Origin: Armatimonadetes bacterium Uphvl-Ar1
Lineage (GTDB): Bacteria > Armatimonadota > Fimbriimonadia > Fimbriimonadales > Fimbriimonadaceae
Direction of reading: 5' to 3'
Length of the DNA stretch: 64,000 nucleotides
Assembly (NCBI GenBank): GCA_002162075.1
Contig: CP021423.1
Coordinates: 248,001 to 312,000 of the forward strand
Positions 24,480 to 33,142 of the stretch are shown here, piece after piece. A program made the position numbers and the translations under genes. A model generated the notes under the pieces. The model was not told the origin of the DNA, did not search any database, and saw nothing but the letters and a program-made list of their open reading frames with translations. Each line of letters opens with the position of its first letter. Within the stretch, counting starts at the first letter, position 1.

Positions 24480-26223
24480 TGCGTTGATGATGGCACTGGT
24501 GGGGGTGAGCTATGGCTCGCTGGGCCGCTTCATGTTCGCATCAATTCCTCAAGTGCCGGGAATTCAGCTAATGCCGGACGGGGTTAGGGTGGCCCATACG
24601 ACGGCAGATACGTTGTTTTTTTCTTCTCCGGTTCGAGACTTGCGGGCCAAGCGGATTGAGAATGGCGAGGCCGTTTTTCAGGGATTAGACTATGTTTTTT
24701 CGCCGGGGGCGGTTCGGTATTCGCCGTGGCGGCCGGGAGTCGAACTCTATTTTCCATTGGGGTTACGTTTCACGATGCGGACTGATTTGGGGCCATTCTT
24801 GACGTGGGGAGAGGGGAGCGTGGGAGTGGATGTTCCGACGGCACCGAGCCGCTGGCACCTTTTGAATTTTCGAGATGGTCAGGCTCCGTTGATGCTTATT
24901 TTTGACGAACCAGAGCAATTGATGATCACGGGTGAGAGTGGTGGTTGGGTGCTTTCGACAGGGCGTTCGTTCAAGGGGTGGGTTCGGATTTTGGCACCAG
25001 TTGGTCCAAAGCGGGTTGCAGCGAATGTTTCTTCCCTGGGGATGCTTGCCAAGGAGATTAGCCCCCTTGCCGAAGAATTGACGCGTCCGATGCCGACATT
25101 TGTGAATTTTGAGACACGGAGCGATTCTGGATTCTTGACGGCGATTTGGAATTTTGATGGTGTGGGGGCGGCGATTCCTTCGGCCTTGATGCTTTGCCGG
25201 GCGGGAGGCTACGATGCCAAGATCCAGACGGGCGTGACGCGTTCACTCCTTGATTTGGTCGAGGGGCCGATTGCATTTAGTCGGGAGCCTCGGATTGTGG
25301 TTCGGTTTCCGGTAAGACGCATTCCGATTGGGGATGCGCTTATGGTTGGGAAGTTTGAAAATCGGATCAGTTCGGCGAGCGGATTTGATACGCCGAGTGT
25401 GGTGGAACTGGCTTTGAGTCGGCTGATGGGCGGTCGGGATGCATTGACATTGGATGCGGTGGCTACTTCGTTGGGTGAATTCCGGCGCGCATTGCCTTCT
25501 TATCCTGATGCGGTTACGGGTAAGAGTTCTGCATTGCCTGGGAATGGGAATGGGGCAGATTTGTTGGCGGCGCAGGCTCTCCTGCAATTGAGTTCCGGCC
25601 AGGGGAGCGAATATCTGGGGCAGTTGAACGATCGCTGGGATCCGTGGACTTGGCAGATATTGGCGGAGAGGCCGGATGTGCGAAGCAGGGCAACGGGTCT
25701 GTATGCGGTGGGGGCTGCGTTGGCCGGTGATACGACGATGCGGGCGCGCGGGGCGATGGCCCATGCGGCTTCATCGGCAGAATTTGTGCGTCAGGACTAC
25801 TTGAAGCGACGTGGTCTGGCGGCGGGGGATGAAAGGGTTATTCAGCCGCTTAGGGAGTTGCGTCAGAGTTTGTTTGGCGATGTGACGATTGCTCCGAACC
25901 GGGCTGATTTTGTTACGGCATTGACTAGTCCGGTGCGGGTTGTTGGTGGTCTTAACGTTTCTGTTGAGCAAGCGGGGGATGTCTATCTTCTTAGTTGGGA
26001 GCATCGCGACGGTGACCAGGCGAGTTTGAGCTTGGTGACGGAGTTTCCTATTGAAGTTGAAGCGCGGGACAATGTGAGTTCAATTGTCCCGGATGTTTTT
26101 TTGGCGGAGACTCGGTTGAAAGTGGTTCCGAAGGGGCCGGGTGTTTGCCGAGTTGCTTTGAGATTGCCGGGGTGGGCTCGGGGTTTGCCAGAAGCGGTTG
26201 AGGCTCCGCGGTACAGTGAGTGA
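24451..26223 (+). CDS. Exported protein of unknown function
   Basis: 590 residues from TTG 24451, overlapping the previous gene by 29 bp. The N-terminus is a signal peptide (FWARVSISALMMALVGVSYG). The middle resembles the layout of large carbohydrate-active proteins (beta-sandwich then helices: GFLTAIWNFDGVG, then helical runs from residue about 310 such as LLAAQALLQLSSGQGSEYL). It ends with a beta-domain. I cannot assign a glycoside hydrolase family or catalytic pair. Overlap with the barrel gene suggests co-expression and possibly a shared envelope pathway. Confidence 0.6.
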   Translation: MRFWARVSISALMMALVGVSYGSLGRFMFASIPQVPGIQLMPDGVRVAHTTADTLFFSSPVRDLRAKRIENGEAVFQGLDYVFSPGAVRYSPWRPGVELYFPLGLRFTMRTDLGPFLTWGEGSVGVDVPTAPSRWHLLNFRDGQAPLMLIFDEPEQLMITGESGGWVLSTGRSFKGWVRILAPVGPKRVAANVSSLGMLAKEISPLAEELTRPMPTFVNFETRSDSGFLTAIWNFDGVGAAIPSALMLCRAGGYDAKIQTGVTRSLLDLVEGPIAFSREPRIVVRFPVRRIPIGDALMVGKFENRISSASGFDTPSVVELALSRLMGGRDALTLDAVATSLGEFRRALPSYPDAVTGKSSALPGNGNGADLLAAQALLQLSSGQGSEYLGQLNDRWDPWTWQILAERPDVRSRATGLYAVGAALAGDTTMRARGAMAHAASSAEFVRQDYLKRRGLAAGDERVIQPLRELRQSLFGDVTIAPNRADFVTALTSPVRVVGGLNVSVEQAGDVYLLSWEHRDGDQASLSLVTEFPIEVEARDNVSSIVPDVFLAETRLKVVPKGPGVCRVALRLPGWARGLPEAVEAPRYSE

Positions 26224-26224
26224 C

Positions 26225-27721
26225 TCACGGGTTATCGGCGTTGAAATGAAGGCCGATGTTTTCTTTGCGATCTAAGGCACCTGAGACAATATAATCGGCG
26301 GTCGTGAGGAGGTTGCGGGCTTCGGCGGAATAGGCACTGAAGGGAGCAGAGGGTGGATTATCGTAGGCGATTGATGTTTCGTTGATGAACGACTTGAGTT
26401 TCTGAAGTCCTTCGTTAGTGCGGAAAATCCCCGCGTGCAGGGCCATTTCTTTTTGGAGGGCGTGGCGGATGTGGATGGCTTCGTTCTCCGGGATGACGTG
26501 AGGCTGGGTGAATTCGGGAGTCGGGGGGAGGCCAGCAGATTCTTGAGTGACTGCATCGGCAGCGGCGAAACTGAAGACGATAGCTTCGAGGAGGGAGTTG
26601 CTCGCGAGGCGATTGGCACCGTGGACGCCGGTGGAGGTGACTTCACCACTCGCATAGAGGCGGGGGATCGAGGTTTTTGCTTGAAGATCGGTGACTACGC
26701 CGCCGCAGGAATAGTGTTGAGCGGGGACTACGGGGATCCATTCTCGATCGAATTCGAGTCCGATTTCGAGGAGGCGCTGGTGGATCGTGGGGAATTCGTG
26801 TTTAAGTTCTTCAGAACTGAGGTGAGTGGCATCGAGATAGACGCACCAGGTTTTGAGTTTTTGGATTTCTCGTTCGATTGATCGGGCAACGACGTCGCGG
26901 GGGGCGAGTTCGAGGCGGTCATCGTAGTCGTACATGAATCGGCGGCCATTGTGATTGCGGAGAGTTGCTCCGGCTCCGCGCATTGCTTCGGTAATCAGGA
27001 ATCCAGCGAGCTGTGAGTGTTTCAGAGTGGTGGGGTGGAATTGCTGGAATTCCATGTTTTCGATTTTTGCACCGATGCGGTGGGCGAGGCCGATTCCGTC
27101 TCCGGTGGCAACTCTTGGGTTCGTTGTGTTGTCGTAGACTTTTCCGCATCCTCCGGTGGCGAGGAGGGTGGCGCGAGCAGTGAATTGAGCGGGGCCAAGA
27201 TCTGAGATGATGGCGTTGGCACCGATACATTCGCCTTCCGAGAGAATGAGGTCGGTGACGAAGCAGTTTTCGTAGACTTGGATAGCGGGGTTTTGGCGCA
27301 CGGCTTCGGAGACAGCGCGTTCGACTTCCCAGCCGGTTTTGTCGGCATGGTGGACGATCCGGTGTCGAGAGTGTCCGCCTTCGCGCCCGAGATCGAGGTT
27401 ATTGGAGGCGGAAAGATCAAATCGGGTGCCTTGCTCGGCGAGCCATTCGATTGCGGCGGGAGCTTGTTGGACGAGCATCCGGACGGCTTCGGGGTTGCAG
27501 AGTCCGGCACCGGCGATGAGGGTGTCTTCTTCGTGGAGTCGCCAGGAATCGGTTTCCCCGACAGCGGCAGCAATTCCTCCTTGCGCCCAGGAAGTGTTGG
27601 ATTCTTTGATTTCGGCTTTGGTGAGGACGGTGACTTGACCGAGATCGGCGGCTTTGAGAGCAAATGTGAGTCCGGCAAGTCCGCTGCCGATGACGAGGAA
27701 ATCTGACTTTTGGTTTTTCAC
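26225..27721 (-). CDS. nadB: L-aspartate oxidase
   Basis: FAD enzyme that oxidises L-aspartate to iminoaspartate, first step of de novo NAD synthesis. The FAD-binding motif VIGSGLAGLTFAL lies at residues about 10-22, SNTSWAQGGIAAA near residue 41, the succinate-dehydrogenase/fumarate-reductase-type active region REGGHSRHRIVHHAD near residue 113, and the C-terminal GEVTSTGVHGANRLASNSLLEA near residue 345. 498 residues, normal length. Its product is used by NadA, encoded 7 kb away on the other strand; nadC is not in the window. Convergent with the preceding exported-protein gene, divergent from the next. Confidence 0.96.
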   Translation of the reverse strand: MKNQKSDFLVIGSGLAGLTFALKAADLGQVTVLTKAEIKESNTSWAQGGIAAAVGETDSWRLHEEDTLIAGAGLCNPEAVRMLVQQAPAAIEWLAEQGTRFDLSASNNLDLGREGGHSRHRIVHHADKTGWEVERAVSEAVRQNPAIQVYENCFVTDLILSEGECIGANAIISDLGPAQFTARATLLATGGCGKVYDNTTNPRVATGDGIGLAHRIGAKIENMEFQQFHPTTLKHSQLAGFLITEAMRGAGATLRNHNGRRFMYDYDDRLELAPRDVVARSIEREIQKLKTWCVYLDATHLSSEELKHEFPTIHQRLLEIGLEFDREWIPVVPAQHYSCGGVVTDLQAKTSIPRLYASGEVTSTGVHGANRLASNSLLEAIVFSFAAADAVTQESAGLPPTPEFTQPHVIPENEAIHIRHALQKEMALHAGIFRTNEGLQKLKSFINETSIAYDNPPSAPFSAYSAEARNLLTTADYIVSGALDRKENIGLHFNADNP

Positions 27722-27785
27722 TCGGGGGTGATGGCTCCTGGGGCTTGAGTTTAGTCGATTGGTCTCGGAGAAGGGAGGGATGATT

Positions 27786-27791
27786 TATACT
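27786..27791 (+). promoter_or_regulatory. -10 hexamer TATACT, 6 nt before GTG 27798
   Basis: TATACT followed by AGGGAT and GTG, in the divergent region after nadB. The spacing leaves no room for a leader. Confidence 0.6.
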
Positions 27792-27797
27792 AGGGAT

Positions 27798-28445
27798 GTG
27801 GCGGAACAGTTATCCAGCGACCAAATGGCACCGAAGAAGCGAGGTGTGCATTGGGCGATTAAGGTCTGGCTTGTTTTACATTGTTTGGTTGTGATTTCGA
27901 GGACATTGCCGGTTCCTTCGGATGTTGATGTGAAGGTGGCGACGGAGGCGGGATTTTCTCCAGCGAAAGTGGCGGCTCAGGTCAAGAAGACTAATTTTGA
28001 TACTTTGAGGCAACGGGAGTGGTTGCTGCCTTATTACACCGAGAGTTTGGGGATTTGGCAGTACTGGGATATGTTTGCGCCGAATCCGGCTCAGGAAGAC
28101 ATTTGGGCAGACGCCGTCGTGGAGTTCGCAGATGGTTCGACGGAAGTCGTGGAGTATCCGCGGATGTATGAGATGGGGATTGCGGAAAAATATGTGAAGG
28201 AGCGTTACCGGAAGTATCGGGAGCGGTTTACTTCGGACGCTTATGCATGGAAGTGGCCGCATACTGCGCACTGGTTTGCGGCTCGAGCATGGAAAGGCGA
28301 AGGGAACATACCGGTGCGGGTGACGCTGAGGCGGCACTTTTATTTGGTGGGCAAGCCACCGACACCGCCGGACAAGACCTATCAGACGATGGAGTATTAC
28401 AGTTGCTTGGTTGATCAGCAGGTTTTGCGGAGTCTGATTCGATGA
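27798..28445 (+). CDS. Partner protein of HTTM-domain membrane protein
   Basis: About 215 residues with one N-terminal membrane helix (VWLVLHCLVVISRTLP). The following domain has a conserved-looking WQYWDMFAPNP and a YRERFTSDAYAWKW segment. Proteins of this type with a WxMFAPNP motif are commonly encoded beside HTTM (gamma-carboxylase-like) membrane proteins; I know of no proven function. GTG 27798 is chosen over upstream ATG/GTG codons because TATACT lies exactly six bases before it. Its stop overlaps the next ATG (ATGA). Confidence 0.7.
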   Translation: MAEQLSSDQMAPKKRGVHWAIKVWLVLHCLVVISRTLPVPSDVDVKVATEAGFSPAKVAAQVKKTNFDTLRQREWLLPYYTESLGIWQYWDMFAPNPAQEDIWADAVVEFADGSTEVVEYPRMYEMGIAEKYVKERYRKYRERFTSDAYAWKWPHTAHWFAARAWKGEGNIPVRVTLRRHFYLVGKPPTPPDKTYQTMEYYSCLVDQQVLRSLIR

Positions 28446-29386
28446 AGTGGTTGAAAGATTGGGATGAGGCGATTTTTGGGTACGGATCGGTTTTGCCGAT
28501 GGCGGTCTTTCGTGCGTTCGTTGGGTTCCTGAGTTTCTTGAATGTATTGATTTATGCGGGTGTGTTCGCGGATTTCTTTACTGAGAAGGGATTATTTCCG
28601 GTGTGGATGAGTGAGCGGTATGCAGAAGGGATTCCCCGATTGAATCTGTTGGCGGGAGTGACAGATGACCGGGTGACGTGGGTGATGTTGGGGTTGACGG
28701 GTTTGGCGTCGCTACTCGTGATGGTGGGGTTTGCAACTCGAATTTCGACGATTGGGCTGTTCGTTTTGCTATTGACTTTGCATCACCGGAGTGGCGATGT
28801 TTTACACGCGGGAGACTGGTTGCTCCGGTTGTGGATTTTTTCGCTGGCGGTCAGTTCATGCGGAGCAGTTTTTTCAGTTGATCGGTGGTTAGCGGTGCGG
28901 AAGGGGGCGGGACCAGTTGAAGAGGTTTCTTTGTGGCCGCAGAAGTTGGTTCAGTTCCAGTTGGCGATTGTTTATTTTATGACGGTATGGCTGAAATGGG
29001 GGGGTGATTTGTGGCGGAACGGTACGGCGACGTGGTACGCGGAGAATTTGAATGAGTTTGTTCGCTTTCCGGTTCCTGGATTCATGCACTCTCTTCCCGC
29101 GATCAAGTTGGCGACTTACGGGACACTTTTGGTCGAGCTGGCGATGGCGACACTTGTGTTCCATAAGCCGATTCGGAAGTGGGTGATGTTGGCGGCGTTG
29201 GCGATGCATGCGTATATTGAGTATTCGATGAACATACCGCTCTTTGAATGGGTGATTGTGGCGGCATTTGTTTGTCATTTTTCTGGGGAAGAGATTTTGA
29301 GTTGGGCGCGGCGGGTGTCTCATCGTCCGGGTTTTCGGGCCTTGGCATCGCGCGGATTGTGGCCAGCGGAGGTTGTTCATGCGTAA
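28442..29386 (+). CDS. HTTM-domain (vitamin K gamma-carboxylase-like) membrane protein
   Basis: 314 residues with many membrane helices. Motifs typical of the HTTM superfamily are visible: LPMAVFRAFVGFLSF at the start, LLTLHHRSGDVLHAGDWLLRLWIF (two parts, residues about 112-137), and QLAIVYFMTVWLKWGGDLWRNGTATWY near residue 175. Eukaryotic relatives carboxylate glutamates; bacterial members are mostly uncharacterised. ATGA overlap with the upstream gene and a small overlap with the next suggest a three-gene operon. Confidence 0.8.
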   Translation: MKWLKDWDEAIFGYGSVLPMAVFRAFVGFLSFLNVLIYAGVFADFFTEKGLFPVWMSERYAEGIPRLNLLAGVTDDRVTWVMLGLTGLASLLVMVGFATRISTIGLFVLLLTLHHRSGDVLHAGDWLLRLWIFSLAVSSCGAVFSVDRWLAVRKGAGPVEEVSLWPQKLVQFQLAIVYFMTVWLKWGGDLWRNGTATWYAENLNEFVRFPVPGFMHSLPAIKLATYGTLLVELAMATLVFHKPIRKWVMLAALAMHAYIEYSMNIPLFEWVIVAAFVCHFSGEEILSWARRVSHRPGFRALASRGLWPAEVVHA

Positions 29387-30275
29387 GACAAAGTTTTCGG
29401 AGTTGTTGAAGTTCAAGGGGGATAAGGGGCCGGGATATGACATTTCGCCGCAGTTCTATTTGAGTGTTATGGCGGCTCAGATGCCTTTGCCGAGCATCCG
29501 GTCGGTGGTGAATCCAAAGGGAGAAGGCGGTGCGGTTCTGGGATTTGGGGTGCCAATGGCGGGAGATAAGGAAGACTTAGATCGGCCCATGGAGCGGGGC
29601 ACTTATGCGATTGCCAGTTTGGATCGAAAGACGGTGATTCGGGGGCTAGTGATCAGTAAGGAAGAGGCAGGTTTTGACCCGCGGGGGTTCTTGCAAAGTG
29701 ACTTAGCTCTCACTCTCAGCGAGGAGGCTCGGGCGCGGATGTCGGCGACTTGGACTCTGATTCAGTTGACGTTTGAAAGTTACGATCCAAAGGTTCATCC
29801 GGCAGTGCGGATGATGTATGAAGTTGGAGCCCGAGTGGCGGAATTGACGGGCGGATTGGTGGCTGACCCGGTGAGTCAGGTTTATTTGTTGCCGGATCAG
29901 GTTTTGAGTCCGATTGGGCCAGAGGGGTTTGCGATTCAGGATTTTGTGAAGGTGCAGTCGGTGGCGAAGGGCGAACAGTGGGGGATGTATACACTGGGAA
30001 TGCAAAAATTTGGGTTGCCGGAATTCGAGGTTATGGGGGTTGAAGAAGAGCTTGCGCAAGCAGCAGCGCGGTTGATGTTGGGATTAGGGCAAGGAGTTTT
30101 GAAGGGGAAGCGGCTGAGTGCAGGTGATTCGGTTGGGTCGAAGACGGCGGCGTTTCGGATTGCCGAAGGTGGGTTTGACCGAGCGCGTTGGGAAGGGGTC
30201 CAGGTGCTTGAGGTCATCCCAGAGCAGAATGAGGAGATCAATGCGGTTTTGGCGCGTTGGGAAGGAGAGAATTAG
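29379..30275 (+). CDS. Conserved-looking protein of unknown function
   Basis: 298 residues, no signal peptide, no membrane helix. The N-terminal part has GYDISPQFYLSVMAAQMPLP near residue 20, the middle a VADPVSQVYLLPDQV segment, and the C-terminus a helical acidic region. I recognise no family. ATG 29379 lies within the end of the HTTM gene. The next gene starts right at its stop codon, so it is part of the same operon as the HTTM pair and the GAF protein. Start chosen at the ATG rather than at TTG 29373. Confidence 0.6.
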   Translation: MRKTKFSELLKFKGDKGPGYDISPQFYLSVMAAQMPLPSIRSVVNPKGEGGAVLGFGVPMAGDKEDLDRPMERGTYAIASLDRKTVIRGLVISKEEAGFDPRGFLQSDLALTLSEEARARMSATWTLIQLTFESYDPKVHPAVRMMYEVGARVAELTGGLVADPVSQVYLLPDQVLSPIGPEGFAIQDFVKVQSVAKGEQWGMYTLGMQKFGLPEFEVMGVEEELAQAAARLMLGLGQGVLKGKRLSAGDSVGSKTAAFRIAEGGFDRARWEGVQVLEVIPEQNEEINAVLARWEGEN

Positions 30276-30725
30276 ATGAACAAACAGCCGGCGTTTGATG
30301 AGATTTTGGAATTGGTAAAAGAGAGTGAACTTACGGGTCGGGAGTTACGGGAGTTTGCGATGGCGCAATTGGATACCTTGCCGACCTATGATTGGAGCGG
30401 GATTTACATTTTGCGCGGGGAGATGCTTCACCTTGACGCTTATGTTGGGGCGGCGACTGATCACACGGAGATTCCGGTGGGCAGGGGAGTTTGTGGTACT
30501 GCGGTGGCGGAGAACAAAAATCAGGTGATTGTGGACGTGCGGGAGTTGTCGAATTACTTGAGTTGTTCGGCATTTACTCGGAGTGAGTTGGTGGTTTTGA
30601 TTCGGAATGGGGAGACAATTTTGGGTCAGATTGATATTGATGGGCACGAGATAGGCGCATTTGACGCACAAGATGAACGATTTTTGGAAGATTTGGCGGC
30701 CCTTTTGGCGTATCGTTGGGAGTGA
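30276..30725 (+). CDS. GAF-domain protein resembling free methionine-(R)-sulfoxide reductase
   Basis: 149 residues forming one GAF domain. GRGVCGTAVAENKNQVIVDV and NYLSCSAFTRSELVVLI match the fRMsr family, which reduces free Met-(R)-O and uses three cysteines. Two of them are present (residues about 74 and 92); the first, usually in ...ACTRIPFGRG, is replaced (DHTEIPVGRG). It may have lost or changed the catalysis, or act as a small-ligand sensor. Stop overlaps the start region of dxs. Confidence 0.7.
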   Translation: MNKQPAFDEILELVKESELTGRELREFAMAQLDTLPTYDWSGIYILRGEMLHLDAYVGAATDHTEIPVGRGVCGTAVAENKNQVIVDVRELSNYLSCSAFTRSELVVLIRNGETILGQIDIDGHEIGAFDAQDERFLEDLAALLAYRWE

Positions 30726-30754
30726 AAGTTCCGTATGGAACGTTAGAGGATGAT

Positions 30755-32677
30755 ATGGAATCGGCTTACCCTTACCTGAGCAAGATCATTAGCCCGCAAG
30801 ACGTCCGCAAATTGTCGGACAAGGAGTTGGCTGAACTCGCGAAGGAGGTGCGGCAAGCGATTTTGGATAATGTGAGCCGTACGGGTGGTCACTTTAGTTC
30901 GAATTTGGGGACAGTGGAGTTAACGGTGGCGATGTATGCGGCCTACAACATTCCGCCGGACAAGGTGATTTGGGACACTGGGCACCAGGCTTACCCGCAT
31001 AAGTTGTTGACGGGTCGGTTGCCTCGTTTTGATACATTGCGGATGCACAAGGGTTTGAGTGGCTTTTTGAAGCGAGATGAGCACGAACTGGACGTTTTTG
31101 GGGCGGGCCATGCGGGGACGGCGATCAGTGCGGCATTGGGTTTTGCGGCAGCGCGAGACCAGGCGAAAGGATCGGAGAAAGTTGTAGCGATTGCAGGGGA
31201 TGCGGCGATTTGCGCGGGAATGAGTTGGGAGGCTTTGAACCACGCGGGCGAATTACAGACCGATTTGTGCGTGGTTTTGAACGATAACCGAATGAGCATT
31301 GCACCGAATGTTGGTGCTTTGACGAATTACTTTAACCGGCTCCGGTCACGTCCGCAGGTGCAGGGTTTGGCCCGGCAGGCAAAGAAAGTGATCGAGAAGA
31401 TTCCGGGGCCAGCACCGAGAATCGCGGCGGGATTGCGGCACGGGGTGACCCACTACTTTGCGCCGGAGGAGACGGGGACGATTTTTGAGGAAATGGGATT
31501 TGAATACATTGGGCCAGTGGATGGGCATGATTTGCCGACTTTGCTGGAGATATTCCGGAACATCCAGGAAGTTCGGTATCCAGTGTTCATCCACGCTTTG
31601 ACGGTGAAGGGGAAAGGTTATAACGTTGCGGAAGAGGATGCAACGAAGTGGCACGGAGTTGTTCCTTTTGATTTGGAGCAGTGTGAGATGCCGAGCAAGG
31701 CAGCGGCTCCGACCTATACGAGTGTTTTTGGTGATGCGATCACGGAATTGGGGGAGAGCGATGAGAAGGTCATTGCGATTACGGCGGCGATGCCGGACGG
31801 AACAGGGCTGAACGGTTTTCGGGCGCAGTTACCGGGTCAATATTACGACGTTGGGATTGCGGAGCAACACGGTGTAACCTTCGCGGCGGGGATGGCGGCA
31901 GGGGGATATAAGCCATTTACGGTGATCTATTCGACCTTCTTGCAGCGAGGATATGACCAGGTTTTGCATGACGTTTGCATCCAAAATTTGCCCGTTCGTT
32001 TTGCGATGGATCGGGCGGGATTGGTGGGAGATGATGGCCCGACGCACCACGGGACATTTGATATATCGTTTTTGACTCATATCCCGAACATGTCGCTTTG
32101 TGCGCCAAGAGATGCAACGGAGTTACGGGAGATGTTGAAGTTTATGGCGGAATACGAGGCTGGTCCGAGTGCGATTCGGTATCCCCGGGGGAATGTGCCG
32201 GATAATCTGCCGGAAGGGCGCACGCCGATTGAGTTTGGAAAAGCTGAAGTATTGGGCGTGCCGGGTGTTCGACGCGGGGATGAAGGACGAGTTGACGCGG
32301 TGATTGTTGCCGTGGGATCGATGGTCACGGAGGCATGGGATGCGGCATCTCAATTGGGAGATGCGGGGGTTCAAGCTCTTGTCATTAATGCGCGGTGGTG
32401 CAAGCCAATCGATTGGGAAACAGTTGCGGCACGATTGAGCCCGGGCACGCTCCTAGTGACAGTTGAAGAGAATGTGCGGACGGGTGGTTTTGGTCAGCAA
32501 CTCATTGACCTTTTGGTGGAGAGTCAGCAATTACCTCAGCGGGTTAAGGTAATGGCTTTGCCTGATGCGTGGGTGACGCATGGGAAACAGCCGATTATTC
32601 GGGGTGAGGTTGGATTGGACGCGGCAGGGATCGTGGAGACTGTACGAACCTCGGTTTTAGGTCGCGGACTTGCCTAG
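30755..32677 (+). CDS. dxs: 1-deoxy-D-xylulose-5-phosphate synthase
   Basis: TPP enzyme that condenses pyruvate and glyceraldehyde-3-phosphate in the first step of the MEP isoprenoid pathway. Visible: GGHFSSNLGTVELTVAM near residue 45, DTGHQAYPHK near residue 75, the TPP-Mg motif GDAAICAGMSWEALN near residue 150 (GD...N), GPVDGHD near residue 250, GIAEQHGVTFAAG near residue 365 with the catalytic Glu, and DRAGLVGDDGPTHHG near residue 420. 640 residues, normal size. ATG 30755 is preferred (GAGG five bases before) to the upstream in-frame GTG. Overlap context links it to the GAF gene. Confidence 0.96.
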   Translation: MESAYPYLSKIISPQDVRKLSDKELAELAKEVRQAILDNVSRTGGHFSSNLGTVELTVAMYAAYNIPPDKVIWDTGHQAYPHKLLTGRLPRFDTLRMHKGLSGFLKRDEHELDVFGAGHAGTAISAALGFAAARDQAKGSEKVVAIAGDAAICAGMSWEALNHAGELQTDLCVVLNDNRMSIAPNVGALTNYFNRLRSRPQVQGLARQAKKVIEKIPGPAPRIAAGLRHGVTHYFAPEETGTIFEEMGFEYIGPVDGHDLPTLLEIFRNIQEVRYPVFIHALTVKGKGYNVAEEDATKWHGVVPFDLEQCEMPSKAAAPTYTSVFGDAITELGESDEKVIAITAAMPDGTGLNGFRAQLPGQYYDVGIAEQHGVTFAAGMAAGGYKPFTVIYSTFLQRGYDQVLHDVCIQNLPVRFAMDRAGLVGDDGPTHHGTFDISFLTHIPNMSLCAPRDATELREMLKFMAEYEAGPSAIRYPRGNVPDNLPEGRTPIEFGKAEVLGVPGVRRGDEGRVDAVIVAVGSMVTEAWDAASQLGDAGVQALVINARWCKPIDWETVAARLSPGTLLVTVEENVRTGGFGQQLIDLLVESQQLPQRVKVMALPDAWVTHGKQPIIRGEVGLDAAGIVETVRTSVLGRGLA

Positions 32678-33051
32678 ATTGGTCTTTGGAGGCTGTCGGG
32701 ATGCTCTCCGGCTTTCAGGCCAAGAATTGCGCCTTCTTGTCCACGCCCGAGGCACTCAAAGAGATTTCGTATGGATTGACCGATTCGATCATTGCCGCAG
32801 CCTTCGAGTTCGATGAGAGTCACGAGATGACGAGCAAGATCCAGCACATGTGCGGAGACGATCATTTGTTCGGCGGCTGGTGGATCGATTGAATCGAGAT
32901 GATAGGGGAAGAGCTCGGCGAAAATGTATTGAGCTTGTTCGAGGGATTCGGAGTCGCGGTAGGGAGGCACAGTTTGGGCAATGCGGCTTGTAAGTCGCTT
33001 AGCGATGGTTGCGGCGTGAACCAGGTTGACGGGGATTTCGAAGTGGGGCAT
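32674..33051 (-). CDS. Hypothetical helical protein
   Basis: 125 residues, helical, with ESLEQAQYIFAELFPYHLD near residue 35 and several His/Asp/Glu residues (AEQMIVSAHVLDLARHLVTLIELEGCGND) that could suggest a small HD-like or helical bundle fold, but I recognise no family. Convergent with dxs (4-bp overlap) and divergent from nadA. Confidence 0.55.
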   Translation of the reverse strand: MPHFEIPVNLVHAATIAKRLTSRIAQTVPPYRDSESLEQAQYIFAELFPYHLDSIDPPAAEQMIVSAHVLDLARHLVTLIELEGCGNDRIGQSIRNLFECLGRGQEGAILGLKAGEHPDSLQRPI

Positions 33052-33128
33052 CGTTGCCTTAGTTTTTGTACTACGTAAGTGTTCGGGCCATTATTCCAAG
33101 TTTTTCAAGGTTAAGTTGCGGGGAAACG

Positions 33129-33134
33129 TATAAT
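33129..33134 (+). promoter_or_regulatory. -10 hexamer TATAAT, 8 nt before nadA
   Basis: TATAAT, then GAATTGGG, then ATG 33143. Leaderless arrangement. Confidence 0.6.
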
Positions 33135-33142
33135 GAATTGGG

